A DNA stretch of 24,752 nucleotides from a virus. The stretch spans positions 5,182 to 29,933 of IMG/VR virus record IMGVR_UViG_3300030099_000952; one strand, 5' to 3'. The position numbers and the translations under genes were made by a program. Of the stretch, positions 6,839 to 15,381 are shown in pieces. The notes below the pieces were generated by a model that saw only the letters and a list, made by a program, of their open reading frames with translations, was not told the DNA's origin and ran no database searches. Numbering within the stretch: position 1 is the stretch's first letter; each line of letters begins with the position of its first letter.

Positions 6839-6989
6839 AGTATTTCTTACACTAGCTATTGATGAAGAAGAATACCCTATTCCTGTGGACGGTTTCATTG
6901 ATCCAGAAATAGAGGACACACTACACGAATACATCCATGATATAGATGGTATAAAGATTAAACATATTAAAATAATTACGCAGGAGTAG
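6828..6989 (+). CDS. Small acidic protein, 53 aa
   Basis: ATG at 6828 lies 11 bases inside the DUF3310 gene; stop TAG at 6987-6989. Encodes an acidic peptide (IDEEEYPIPVDGFIDPEIED) with a basic hydrophobic end (GIKIKHIKIITQE). The pattern suggests a small alpha/beta domain. It has no recognised family. Its stop is two bases before the RNR start, so it fills what would otherwise be a gap of about 150 bases. Confidence 0.5.
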   Translation: MIVKVFLTLAIDEEEYPIPVDGFIDPEIEDTLHEYIHDIDGIKIKHIKIITQE

Positions 6990-6991
6990 AC

Positions 6992-8896
6992 ATGAACAAT
7001 TATTTACCCACAGACTATCAAGCATTTATACATACCTCTCGTTATGCTAGGTGGTTAGAGAAAGAACAAAGACGAGAGAGTTGGAGTGAAACAGTAGAAC
7101 GTTATATGGATAATGTTGTACGTAAGGTTGCAGGTGACGATAGTTATATAAATCAATTACGTGATGCTATACTTAGCCTAGACGTAATGCCTAGCATGAG
7201 AGCTATGATGACAGCAGGAGCAGCAGCAGACCGTGATAACATCTGCATGTACAACTGTTCATATCTTCACGTAGATCATCCCCACGCCTTTGATGAAGCA
7301 ATGTTCATCCTCTTGTGTGGCACTGGTGTTGGGTTCAGCGTAGAGCGTCAGTTCATTAGCAAGCTTCCCGAAGTACCTGAACTGTTCAATAGTGATACTA
7401 CCATTGTGGTAAAGGACAGCAAGGAAGGGTGGGCTAAGTCTTATCGTCAACTCTTGGCTCTTCTATGGGCAGGTGAAATTCCACAATGGGATGTAAGTAG
7501 GGTCAGACCTGCAGGTTCTAGGCTAAAGACATTCGGTGGTAGAGCTAGTGGACCTGCACCTTTGGTTGATCTGTTTAACTTTACGGTATCAACATTTAAA
7601 AATGCACAGGGCAGACAGCTTAGTTCATTAGAATGTCACGACATCATGTGTTTCATAGGACAGATAGTTGTTGTAGGTGGTGTCAGACGTAGTGCTATGA
7701 TCTCTCTGAGCAACCTGAGTGATGATCGTATGCGTCATGCTAAGTCAGGTCAATGGTGGAATGAGGCAGCACATAGGGCGTTAGCTAATAACAGTGTGTC
7801 GTATACAGAAAAGCCAGATTCAGAAACGTTTATGCGTGAGTGGCTGGCATTGGTAGAAAGTAAATCAGGTGAGAGGGGTATATTTAATCGTGAAGCATCT
7901 AAGAAACAAGCTGCAAAGTATGGAAGACGTGATCCTGACCATGAGTTCGGCACTAATCCTTGTTCTGAAATTATATTACGATCAGGTCAAGTCTGCAATC
8001 TTACGGAAGTTGTGGTACGAGCCACAGATACGATGGAAGACTTGGAAAGAAAAGTCAGATGTGCCACAATACTTGGGACGATCCAAAGCACGTACACGAA
8101 ATTTCCATATCTGCGAAAAGTGTGGCAGCGAAATACAGAAGAAGAGCGTCTGCTTGGTGTGTCACTCACAGGGGTAATGGACAACCCATTGATGACCACA
8201 AAGAACAAAGGACTGGAGAAGACCCTTGAACATTTACGTGAGGTTGCAGTTAACACTAATGCTATGTGGGCTGACCGTCTTGGTATTAATCATAGCACAG
8301 CAATATCGTGCAACAAACCATCAGGCACTGTATCACAACTCGTGGACTCAGCCAGTGGGATACATGCACGTCATAACGAGTATTACATTAGAACCGTTAG
8401 AGGAGATAATAATGATCCCCTTACAGCCATGATGAAAGATCAAGGCATACCTGCTGAACCATGTGTGTTTAATCCTGACACTACTACAGTGTTTAGCTTT
8501 CCAATGAAAGCACCGCACAAAGCTGTTACTCGTAATGACATGACAGCAGTTGAGCAGCTAGAGACATGGTTGATGTATCAACGGCATTGGTGTGAGCATA
8601 AACCTAGCGTGACCTGCACTGTACGTGACGATGAATGGCTAGAGGTAGGTGCATTTGTATACAAACATTTTGATGAGATGTCAGGTGTGTCATTTCTACC
8701 ACACTCTGATCATACTTATCAGCAAGCACCATATCAGGATTGTACTAAGGAAGAATATCAGGCATTACTAAAGCAGATGCCAAAGGCTATTGATTGGTCT
8801 GTATTATCTGACTATGAAAAAGAGGACGGTACTAGTTCGAGCCAAACGTTTGCTTGCACTGGTGATGTCTGTGAAGTTGTGGACATTGGAGCATAA
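6992..8896 (+). CDS. nrdJ: Class II (adenosylcobalamin-dependent) ribonucleotide reductase, RTPR-like
   Basis: 634 residues. Reduces ribonucleotides (triphosphates in the RTPR group) to deoxyribonucleotides. Key residues map onto Lactobacillus RTPR: the active-site Cys pair C89 (MYNCSYL) and C335 (GQVCNLTE), the radical loop N322-P-C324-S-E326 with its thiyl Cys, the KPSGTVSQLVDSASGIHAR substrate loop (about 442-460), and the C-terminal redox pair C622/C627 (ACTGDVC). Other conserved stretches are FILLCGTGVGFSVER and GGVRRSAMISL. It is shorter than RTPR (739 residues), mostly through reduced insertions. It needs host or environmental B12 and an external reductant, but no small subunit and no oxygen. 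AGGAG lies six bases upstream of the ATG. Confidence 0.94.
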   Translation: MNNYLPTDYQAFIHTSRYARWLEKEQRRESWSETVERYMDNVVRKVAGDDSYINQLRDAILSLDVMPSMRAMMTAGAAADRDNICMYNCSYLHVDHPHAFDEAMFILLCGTGVGFSVERQFISKLPEVPELFNSDTTIVVKDSKEGWAKSYRQLLALLWAGEIPQWDVSRVRPAGSRLKTFGGRASGPAPLVDLFNFTVSTFKNAQGRQLSSLECHDIMCFIGQIVVVGGVRRSAMISLSNLSDDRMRHAKSGQWWNEAAHRALANNSVSYTEKPDSETFMREWLALVESKSGERGIFNREASKKQAAKYGRRDPDHEFGTNPCSEIILRSGQVCNLTEVVVRATDTMEDLERKVRCATILGTIQSTYTKFPYLRKVWQRNTEEERLLGVSLTGVMDNPLMTTKNKGLEKTLEHLREVAVNTNAMWADRLGINHSTAISCNKPSGTVSQLVDSASGIHARHNEYYIRTVRGDNNDPLTAMMKDQGIPAEPCVFNPDTTTVFSFPMKAPHKAVTRNDMTAVEQLETWLMYQRHWCEHKPSVTCTVRDDEWLEVGAFVYKHFDEMSGVSFLPHSDHTYQQAPYQDCTKEEYQALLKQMPKAIDWSVLSDYEKEDGTSSSQTFACTGDVCEVVDIGA

Positions 8897-8907
8897 AGGA
8901 GAAGCGT

Positions 8908-9381
8908 ATGTTAGAACCAATTAAAGGATCGTATTATAGAAAGTTTCAACCTCAGTCTTATAATGAGAATGACAGTAAGGCTAAGATAACAATAACAAAC
9001 TATCTAGAGAGTATTGGACACACCATTATTGATATGAAAGAGGACTACTCTTTTGATATAAAAAGCAAGAAGAATGGGTGTATGTATTACAGTGAGGTCG
9101 AGATGAAGAACCAATGGACAGGTGATTGGAATCCTAATTGGACAGAGATACGTATTCCTTATCGTAAGCACAGATTAATTAATAAATATAAACAGATGCA
9201 GGATGACGAAACCTTTTGTAACTTTTATATCATACGCAGAGACTGTGAGAAAGCTTGGAGAATAAAGGACTACCAACTTACCAAGGAGTGTACAAAAGAG
9301 ATATGGCTGTCTAATGCAAGACGTTACGAATATTTCTTTCACATACCATATAAAGAAGCCGAACTAATAAATTTAGCATAA
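8908..9381 (+). CDS. Putative PD-(D/E)XK-like protein, 157 aa
   Basis: No family is certain. Seen: a helix (KAKITITNYLESIGHTII), then YSFDI with D50, a beta hairpin, and SEVEMKNQW with E65-x-K67, followed by a basic strand/helix (TEIRIPYRKHRLINKY). This order (helix, Asp, then ExK strand) is the minimal restriction-endonuclease-like core. Aromatic and basic residues are frequent, consistent with nucleic-acid binding. AAAGGAG lies six bases upstream of the start. Alternatively it is a non-catalytic member of the fold or an unrelated protein. Confidence 0.5.
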   Translation: MLEPIKGSYYRKFQPQSYNENDSKAKITITNYLESIGHTIIDMKEDYSFDIKSKKNGCMYYSEVEMKNQWTGDWNPNWTEIRIPYRKHRLINKYKQMQDDETFCNFYIIRRDCEKAWRIKDYQLTKECTKEIWLSNARRYEYFFHIPYKEAELINLA

Positions 9382-9392
9382 GGAGATTGCAT

Positions 9393-9644
9393 ATGAAATT
9401 TTTATCTCGAAAACAACGTGGTCTTGGTAAATATGACGCACCATTAAAATACCAACACGAAAAAGGTTATCACGATTTTAAACATGGGCGAGTGTTTAAT
9501 CCATTCCATAAAGATACTATGCAACATAGGGAATGGTCACGTGGGTTTAATAAAGCCTACTTTGAGCAATTAAAAAAGGTAAAGCAGTATGAATATAAAG
9601 CAAGAAGCAGAGCAGTTTCTGAAGGACAAGTACGACATGGTTGA
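9393..9644 (+). CDS. RMF-like small basic protein
   Basis: 83 residues from ATG 9393, which sits seven bases after AGGAG (9381-9385). A TTG two codons earlier has poor spacing, so I prefer the ATG. The centre reads KGYHDFKHGR, NPF and REWSRGFNKAY, the pattern of ribosome modulation factor (GYxAGxxGR, CPY, then RxxWxxGWxxA). Cellular RMF dimerises 70S ribosomes in stationary phase. The phage copy could alter host translation or simply use the RNA-binding scaffold. It is very basic. It overlaps the MazG frame: 56 bases with the longer MazG start, 8 bases with the shorter one. Confidence 0.6.
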   Translation: MKFLSRKQRGLGKYDAPLKYQHEKGYHDFKHGRVFNPFHKDTMQHREWSRGFNKAYFEQLKKVKQYEYKARSRAVSEGQVRHG

Positions 9645-9966
9645 TTTTAATTCATATCAAAGATCAGCATCTAGTACAGCAATTTATCCTGATCAACATA
9701 AGATTATCTATCCTGCGTTGGGTATGGCAGGTGAGGCAGGTGAGGTAGCCAACAAGGTAAAGAAACTTATTCGTGATGGACTAGACAATAGACCTGACAC
9801 ATGGCGAGAGGACATAGCCAGTGAGATAGGAGATGTACTGTGGTACTGCGCTGCACTGGCTGACGATCTTAACTTAACGTTGGGTATGATAGCCGCACAG
9901 AACTTAAACAAATTACAGAAGCGTAAAGCCAAGGGAACAATAGGTGGGAGTGGAGACATTAGATAA
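9589..9966 (+). CDS. MazG-like nucleotide pyrophosphohydrolase
   Basis: 125 residues. Metal-binding motifs of the all-alpha NTP-PPase fold are present: GEAGEVANKVKK with E48 and E51 in the first helix pair, and SEIGDVLWY with E78 and D81 in the second. They are followed by the common phage ending NLNKLQKRKAKG and a GSGDIR tail. Family role: hydrolyses (d)NTPs to NMP and pyrophosphate; marine phage MazG proteins have been proposed to act on ppGpp or to clean and recycle nucleotides. The start is uncertain. ATG 9589 gives a 56-base overlap with the RMF-like gene, whereas ATG 9637 (MVDFNSYQ) overlaps by only 8 bases and begins where most family members begin. Confidence 0.88.
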   Translation: MNIKQEAEQFLKDKYDMVDFNSYQRSASSTAIYPDQHKIIYPALGMAGEAGEVANKVKKLIRDGLDNRPDTWREDIASEIGDVLWYCAALADDLNLTLGMIAAQNLNKLQKRKAKGTIGGSGDIR

Positions 9967-9970
9967 AAAA

Positions 9971-9993
9971 AGAGGGGGCTGTTTGCCCCCTTT
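9971..9993. terminator. Bidirectional intrinsic terminator between convergent arms
   Basis: GGGGGC (9974-9979), a five-base loop TGTTT, and GCCCCC (9985-9990) form a strong hairpin, extended by A-T and G-T pairs to 9971-9993. A T-rich run follows on the plus strand (TTTGTTTTGTT). The A-rich run before the hairpin (from 9964) gives a T tract on the minus strand. It sits in the 33 bases between the MazG stop and the stop of the convergent 1262-residue gene. Confidence 0.92.
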
Positions 9994-9999
9994 GTTTTG

Positions 10000-12900
10000 T
10001 TATAATCTCTCTTGAAGAAATGTAGCTATCTGAGTTAGTGTTTCTAAAACCATCGTAGATTTTTCTTCATCTTCTCCTGTTATCTCTGGGTACTCCCCAA
10101 ACCTAGCCTCATATTCTTGCACTGCCAGTTTTTGAAAATTAGACTTTAGTTTACGGAACTCCATGACAGCCATTACATAAGGGGTTGTCTGAGAATAACC
10201 AGTATCTTTTAACAAAGCTTTTACTTCTTTGACTTGTCCTTCTACAAATGCCCTTACATAATTATTTGTAAATTTATCTTCAGATATTTTTCTTCTATAT
10301 AAGTCTGGGTTTTCCATAGGAGTTCCGTCTGGAAGCAAACCATTTTTATAACCTTCTCTTATACTTTCCTCAAACACTTTGGCAGCTTCTGTTATCATAG
10401 GAAGTTGTTCTAATAAAATAGAGTTCTCAAAATTTTCTATAGATGGTACTTTACTTTTACTAGCCAAGTCATAGCTATCAAAACCCATTGCCTTTAGATA
10501 CTCTGCATACTCAGCGTCAGCAGTTCTTTGACCTAAACCAAATAGTAATCTCTGCATGGGTCTTACACGTCTGGACTCAGGATCAAATATATCTACCCTG
10601 CTAGGTACGTCAGACTCCTCTTCAGGTGTTACGTTTATACCTCTGTTACCTAACGCATACTTCTTTGTGGTTTTTAAAAACGTTTCAAACCCACCAAGGC
10701 TAGGGTCAGGTCTATGATCTAGGTAGTCTAAAGAACGAGAACCATATGCTCTCTGTGCCTCTATAGCCTGTCCAAATGGAATCATCCATGTACCAAGATA
10801 TTCTCCTAATGCTCTACCTAATGCTCTACCTAGATTTTCTCCTGCCATAATATCAGAGCCACCATCTATTATAGCTGCAACCTCATCTAGAATAACATGA
10901 CCTGAACCTCTTCTAAAGTTTGACCCAGTAAAGGTTTCTATAAACTCACGTGCATCAAAGAAATCACTGAACGTTCCTTTTTCTATTTGTCTTGTAGCCT
11001 CTCCCAAGTACATATATTGTGACAGAGGAAACTGAGGTTTAATATCTAGCACTACCCTCGTACCATCTTCTTCCGTTCCTGTGTACACCTCATTAAAACT
11101 ATCAGGTACATCTCCTGCAAATCCTGACCTGTATTGATATGCTGCACCTACGGTAGCCATAGACATGAGAGCATCAGACATTGCTTGCTGTAGTGACTCT
11201 GGATCTTCTTCATCCTCTGTTAATGCACTGAGTGCAGCTAACCCTGTACCACCACCGCCTAATACTCCTACAATATTACGACTAATTCTTTGTCTGTCTT
11301 TTGTTGTAAGTGGACCTCTATACTTTTGATCTACTAAACCCATTACCTTTCTGGTAATTACTGGTATACTACCACCTGCATATTGACCCATGAGTTCCAT
11401 AGAGTTAAACATAAATCTAGGAAACGGTATGGCTACAGTTAAACCATTACGTGTTATAAAACTAGATATGTTTCTAAACAGAGGAACGTCTGGTGTCTTT
11501 GCATAGGTAACATCTAACGACTTTGTTACTGACTCATCAATTAAATCAATAAAACTTCTAGCGTTTTCAGGCTTTACATCAGAAGCATCATTCATTAATG
11601 ATCTTAATTTACCCTGTTGTAAAGCGTCAAATAAATCCATGTCGTACTCACGTCTTACTAGTCTCTCTAATTCACCTAAAAATGTAGCACGTCTTACTAA
11701 AAATTCTTGCCAACGGTTAGGCATATTTAATGCTTGTACAACGTCTTCAGTTCCACTTAGTATTTTATCTATTACAGTACCGCTTCCTCTACCTTGAGCC
11801 ATTTGAATTTCGTTAAGGTTGTCAAACATCCTGCTAAATTGTGTGTCAAACTCTGGTCTATCTAGTATTAAATCTACAAACCCTGCAACTTCATCTGGTC
11901 TACCATTAAACATATATTTGTGTACATTAAAACTATCTTTCCAGTTTTGTGGGCTTATCAAAGATAGAGCACCTGCACCATAGCCTTTGTTGGATACGTT
12001 CCATAGTGCAGTGTCAAAAACATTTGCTAAAGATTCCAAAGGACTACGGACAACAGCAGACTCTAAGTTACGTGCAGCAGTAGCAAGTTGTGATACAAGT
12101 AACCCTCTTCTTATACCTTCTAGTCTTACAACAAACTTACGAAAGTCTCCTTGTGCCTCTGCCATTGCCTTTACTATAGCGTCATCTTTTTCAGACATAG
12201 GGCGTACACGTTTAATACGTGACAGTCTCTCTAGAACTCTACCTGCGTCAGACCCAGACCCAACTACAGACAATACGTAATCCTCAAATGATAGACCATA
12301 CTTATCTAAATCGTCTATTAAATCTTGACCGTCAAGCTCAATGTCTTTTGAAACTGTTAGCCTAAATAAATTGTCTATGACTGTATCTGACTCATCCCAG
12401 TCGTTTTTAAATTTTCTTTTGTAGTCACTTGCTATGGCTACTATACCATCCAACTTTTCTGGTTTTAATATAGGTATGGTTATTTCGTCACCACCAACCG
12501 CAAGCTCTGCAAACTCACTCATTTTAATATCTGCTGAACCAGTGGCTATCTGTCTTCTACTTGTTCTCTCAGCGTCAGCAATTCGTTGTGTAGTTTGTTT
12601 ACCCACCTCTCTTGCTTTCTTTGTGTCTAACACAAGCACACCATCAACTACTTTTGATATACTTACCTCTTCACCTGCCCTGTCACTTAGCTTCTTTTCA
12701 GTTTGCAGTATCATGTCTTCCATCATGTCAGCATTTTCTGCTGCTACTTGTGCCGCTAAGTTTTGTTTGTCTGCTGTAGCTTCACGTGTTGCCATCTCTG
12801 CACGTTCAGGACTCATACGCTCTGCACGTTTTAATTGTTTCTGTTCTTTCTTATATGTTTTAGCAAGTCCTGCTGCTGCACGTTTTGGTGCTAATGAATA

Positions 12901-13788
12901 TGCAACATTTATAGCTGACGTAACCCTACCCAATGCAGGTATCGTTTCACTAAACTCAAAAAACGCACCCATATTACCTGCTATTCTATCTGCTAACTCT
13001 TCTTCATTCCTAGCAGAACCAAGCCTACCACTCATAGCTTTATTTATACCCTTATAAAGAAACCTTCCGAACATAGGTATATAACCTTCACCCTGATCAT
13101 TTAAAATTGTAAGACCTTCTTCAATACCATCTACTGTACCACTAGTTATATAAGACATGGCCCTACCTACACCTAGTAACTTACGGAAGTTGTCTGCGTC
13201 ACCATCTATTTTGTTTGCTATCCATATATCTAATGCACCGTATGCTTGATATCCACTATTAAAATCTTTACGCATTTGTGCGGCTGCATCTGCTCCTGCC
13301 TGTGCCATATTTTTATCGTCCTCTATGGCGGCTTGTGCTTTTGTCATGTCATATTTTTTTTCAAACTCTTCATCTGACATATTCTCTATATCATTAGTAG
13401 TCTGATAAATTTGATCAAACAAATTCTCTGACTTTTCAACACGTGTTATATCCTCTTCTGCACTAGGTAATAACGCTTGTTCTGTCTGTTTTTTAAGATC
13501 ATCTTGAGCCACTCTCTCTTCTATCGGAACAAGTTGCATGGCTAAAGCCTCATCATCTGTGGCATCTTTAGGGATAACTATAGGTTCTAAAATTCTTTTT
13601 TCAGTAGGTTGATCTTGAATAACTGGATTAGGATTTACAGACTCAACTTCTTTTGACCGTATTAAATTCAATAAACTATTCTGTTCTACTTTAGGTTTTG
13701 GTTTTTCAATGTCAATAAGGGGAACAGATGCCTCTGAACCCCTTTCTTTTGATTGAATTAATTCTAAGATACTTTGCTGATCTGCCAT
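10000..13788 (-). CDS. Large putative internal virion/ejection protein, 1262 aa
   Basis: Last gene of the minus-strand arm, one base from its upstream neighbour. No lysozyme or transglycosylase signature is visible, unlike T7 gp16. The first 50 residues hold two copies of a short motif (SILELIQSKE at 6-15, SLLNLIRSKE at 38-47). Then comes an acidic, disordered-looking part to about 130, long helical stretches, and small hydrophobic or Gly-rich segments in the C-terminal half (for example GVLGGGGTGLAALSAL and DALMSMATVGAA) that could insert in membranes. Size close to T7 gp16 (1318), terminal position and helical composition suggest a capsid-core protein that helps DNA enter the cell. This is inference; no family was recognised. 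Confidence 0.6.
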   Translation of the reverse strand: MADQQSILELIQSKERGSEASVPLIDIEKPKPKVEQNSLLNLIRSKEVESVNPNPVIQDQPTEKRILEPIVIPKDATDDEALAMQLVPIEERVAQDDLKKQTEQALLPSAEEDITRVEKSENLFDQIYQTTNDIENMSDEEFEKKYDMTKAQAAIEDDKNMAQAGADAAAQMRKDFNSGYQAYGALDIWIANKIDGDADNFRKLLGVGRAMSYITSGTVDGIEEGLTILNDQGEGYIPMFGRFLYKGINKAMSGRLGSARNEEELADRIAGNMGAFFEFSETIPALGRVTSAINVAYSLAPKRAAAGLAKTYKKEQKQLKRAERMSPERAEMATREATADKQNLAAQVAAENADMMEDMILQTEKKLSDRAGEEVSISKVVDGVLVLDTKKAREVGKQTTQRIADAERTSRRQIATGSADIKMSEFAELAVGGDEITIPILKPEKLDGIVAIASDYKRKFKNDWDESDTVIDNLFRLTVSKDIELDGQDLIDDLDKYGLSFEDYVLSVVGSGSDAGRVLERLSRIKRVRPMSEKDDAIVKAMAEAQGDFRKFVVRLEGIRRGLLVSQLATAARNLESAVVRSPLESLANVFDTALWNVSNKGYGAGALSLISPQNWKDSFNVHKYMFNGRPDEVAGFVDLILDRPEFDTQFSRMFDNLNEIQMAQGRGSGTVIDKILSGTEDVVQALNMPNRWQEFLVRRATFLGELERLVRREYDMDLFDALQQGKLRSLMNDASDVKPENARSFIDLIDESVTKSLDVTYAKTPDVPLFRNISSFITRNGLTVAIPFPRFMFNSMELMGQYAGGSIPVITRKVMGLVDQKYRGPLTTKDRQRISRNIVGVLGGGGTGLAALSALTEDEEDPESLQQAMSDALMSMATVGAAYQYRSGFAGDVPDSFNEVYTGTEEDGTRVVLDIKPQFPLSQYMYLGEATRQIEKGTFSDFFDAREFIETFTGSNFRRGSGHVILDEVAAIIDGGSDIMAGENLGRALGRALGEYLGTWMIPFGQAIEAQRAYGSRSLDYLDHRPDPSLGGFETFLKTTKKYALGNRGINVTPEEESDVPSRVDIFDPESRRVRPMQRLLFGLGQRTADAEYAEYLKAMGFDSYDLASKSKVPSIENFENSILLEQLPMITEAAKVFEESIREGYKNGLLPDGTPMENPDLYRRKISEDKFTNNYVRAFVEGQVKEVKALLKDTGYSQTTPYVMAVMEFRKLKSNFQKLAVQEYEARFGEYPEITGEDEEKSTMVLETLTQIATFLQERL

Positions 13789-13789
13789 A

Positions 13790-14878
13790 TTAGTTTATAC
13801 CTACAATTATGTCATTACCTTCTATACCTGTATACACAAATATCTGTAGTTGCCCATTATCATCTGTATACTGAACCACATCTCCTGCTTTGTACTCTCC
13901 CTTTTCTATGTTTGCACTAAACTCAGTTGCACTGGATGCTACCTTAACAGATGTTTGCGTTTGTGGATTTTTAGCATAGGAGTTAGATTGGTTTAATGCA
14001 TACTGCCTTAATTCTTCCATAGCTTCTTGTCGCTTGTACGCAATTTTATCTGTCATCAAAGCGTCATTTAAATTTCCATATGTACCTTGTAGCTCATTTA
14101 CTGTTTGCAGTAAAGCAACACCGTACCTACCCTCGTCACCTGACATTCTTTTTTCAAGACCAGTTTTAAAATCTACCTGTATTTTTAGTTTACTCATTTT
14201 CCTACGCTGCACAGAGTTTACCACAGGCTCAATTGTATTTACATCAAAAGAAGGTGTAACTGTGCCGTCCTTTTTTAACTCTGCCTGTTTTAATTCAGAT
14301 AGGTCTTTTAAATACTGTTGTCTTTTCTCTTCTAAAGCTGCCCATTCTTTTGAAGACGGATCAAGATCTCCTTGTTCTTGACTTATTCTAGATATTGCTG
14401 CCCCATAAGAACCGTCAACCTTTTTTGGTTTTTCATAAAGGTCAGCTACCATATCAGGATCAAAACCTGCAACACCAGTAGATATCTTTTTAGTTGTGCC
14501 TGTTATACCTGTTATCTCAGTCTCTAAAGCGTCCATGTTTTCTGGTGAATTATCCGCAAGTTTGTAGTAGGTATTAATATCACCACCAACCTCACTAACT
14601 TTTTCAGCTACAGCTAACGATCTTTCAACGGCATAATCGCCTTGCATTGCTATTTGTGCAGCACGTTGATCATCAAATCCTATAAATTTTAATGACTTTA
14701 TTTTATTTTGTAAATCTAAGTCTTTTAGTTTTCTTTCTTTTTCTATTTCTTTACTACTAAGTATGTCTTGTTTTTCTTTAAACAAACCTAGCTGTTGATC
14801 ATACGCTTCATCTGCCTCAATGTCAGATACTATCTGACGTGACATACCACCAATAAATGCACCAAGATTAAAACCCAT
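13790..14878 (-). CDS. Putative internal virion protein, 362 aa
   Basis: Starts with a short Gly-rich hydrophobic segment (MGFNLGAFIGGMSRQ), followed by a charged coiled coil at about 20-65 (FKEKQDILSSKEIEKERKLK), further helices, and a compact C-terminal part that looks beta-rich (GEYKAGDVVQYTDDNGQLQIF) with SH3-like alternation. The start shares a base with the upstream stop (TAATG). Its place between the 167- and 1262-residue genes suggests a partner of the latter in the virion core, as gp14 and gp15 accompany gp16 in T7, but sequence alone does not prove it. Confidence 0.55.
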   Translation of the reverse strand: MGFNLGAFIGGMSRQIVSDIEADEAYDQQLGLFKEKQDILSSKEIEKERKLKDLDLQNKIKSLKFIGFDDQRAAQIAMQGDYAVERSLAVAEKVSEVGGDINTYYKLADNSPENMDALETEITGITGTTKKISTGVAGFDPDMVADLYEKPKKVDGSYGAAISRISQEQGDLDPSSKEWAALEEKRQQYLKDLSELKQAELKKDGTVTPSFDVNTIEPVVNSVQRRKMSKLKIQVDFKTGLEKRMSGDEGRYGVALLQTVNELQGTYGNLNDALMTDKIAYKRQEAMEELRQYALNQSNSYAKNPQTQTSVKVASSATEFSANIEKGEYKAGDVVQYTDDNGQLQIFVYTGIEGNDIIVGIN

Positions 14879-15381
14879 TATACTGTTCTCCTAGACATCA
14901 ACCCACCCATAGGTTCTTCTACTATTTCTTCTTCAGGCTCTTCTTCAGGTTTCTTTTCAGGTTCACCTTCTTTAGCCTTTAGTTTTTTAAGAGCTAGTTG
15001 AACTGCAACCCCTGAAGGGCTGTCATCTACCTCTACATCAGTTCCCATATTATACTCTATACCTCTTTGCTCTGCAAGATAAGCAAGCATTTCCATGATT
15101 ACAGGCATAACTAATATACCCACATCTAAATTATGAGTGCCTTGCATAACTGCACCTTGCTGTAAAGCGTTAGCAATTGTAGTTAAAGGTAAACCCATCT
15201 CTATTACATTCATTAATTCGTTCTGTAATGTAGGTTCAGTTAATCTAGGAAGATAAAATTCTAATGTTTCTTCTACAGTTGTATACTGAGGTGGTTGCTC
15301 CCAAGGCCATCCACCTACCTCTGAGGTAAGAGACTGACCTGCAATTGGTGCATCTATAAATGCTTCGGGTAAATCAGACAT
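14878..15381 (-). CDS. Hypothetical virion-cluster protein, 167 aa
   Basis: The N-terminal half is Pro-containing and folded-looking (MSDLPEAFIDAPIAGQSL, WPWEQPPQYTTVEETLEFY). A hydrophobic helical centre follows (LPLTTIANALQQGAVM, VGILVMPVIMEMLAYLAE), then a disordered, Glu/Pro/Lys-rich tail ending in PMGGLMSRRTV. I recall similar proteins from marine podovirus structural clusters but know no function for them. The start overlaps the next upstream gene by 8 bases. A chaperone, connector or core-associated role is possible; none is shown. Confidence 0.6.
   Translation of the reverse strand: MSDLPEAFIDAPIAGQSLTSEVGGWPWEQPPQYTTVEETLEFYLPRLTEPTLQNELMNVIEMGLPLTTIANALQQGAVMQGTHNLDVGILVMPVIMEMLAYLAEQRGIEYNMGTDVEVDDSPSGVAVQLALKKLKAKEGEPEKKPEEEPEEEIVEEPMGGLMSRRTV

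Noticed and set aside
9387-9392. TTG 9387 as start of the RMF-like gene
   Set aside because: It is only one base from the AGGAG site. ATG 9393 has correct spacing and a better start codon.
12434-13057. Open frame of 207 codons on the plus strand, Ser/Ala-rich
   Set aside because: Lies fully antisense inside the continuous 1262-residue gene, whose frame shows normal protein character. The antisense product has shadow-like composition with no motif.
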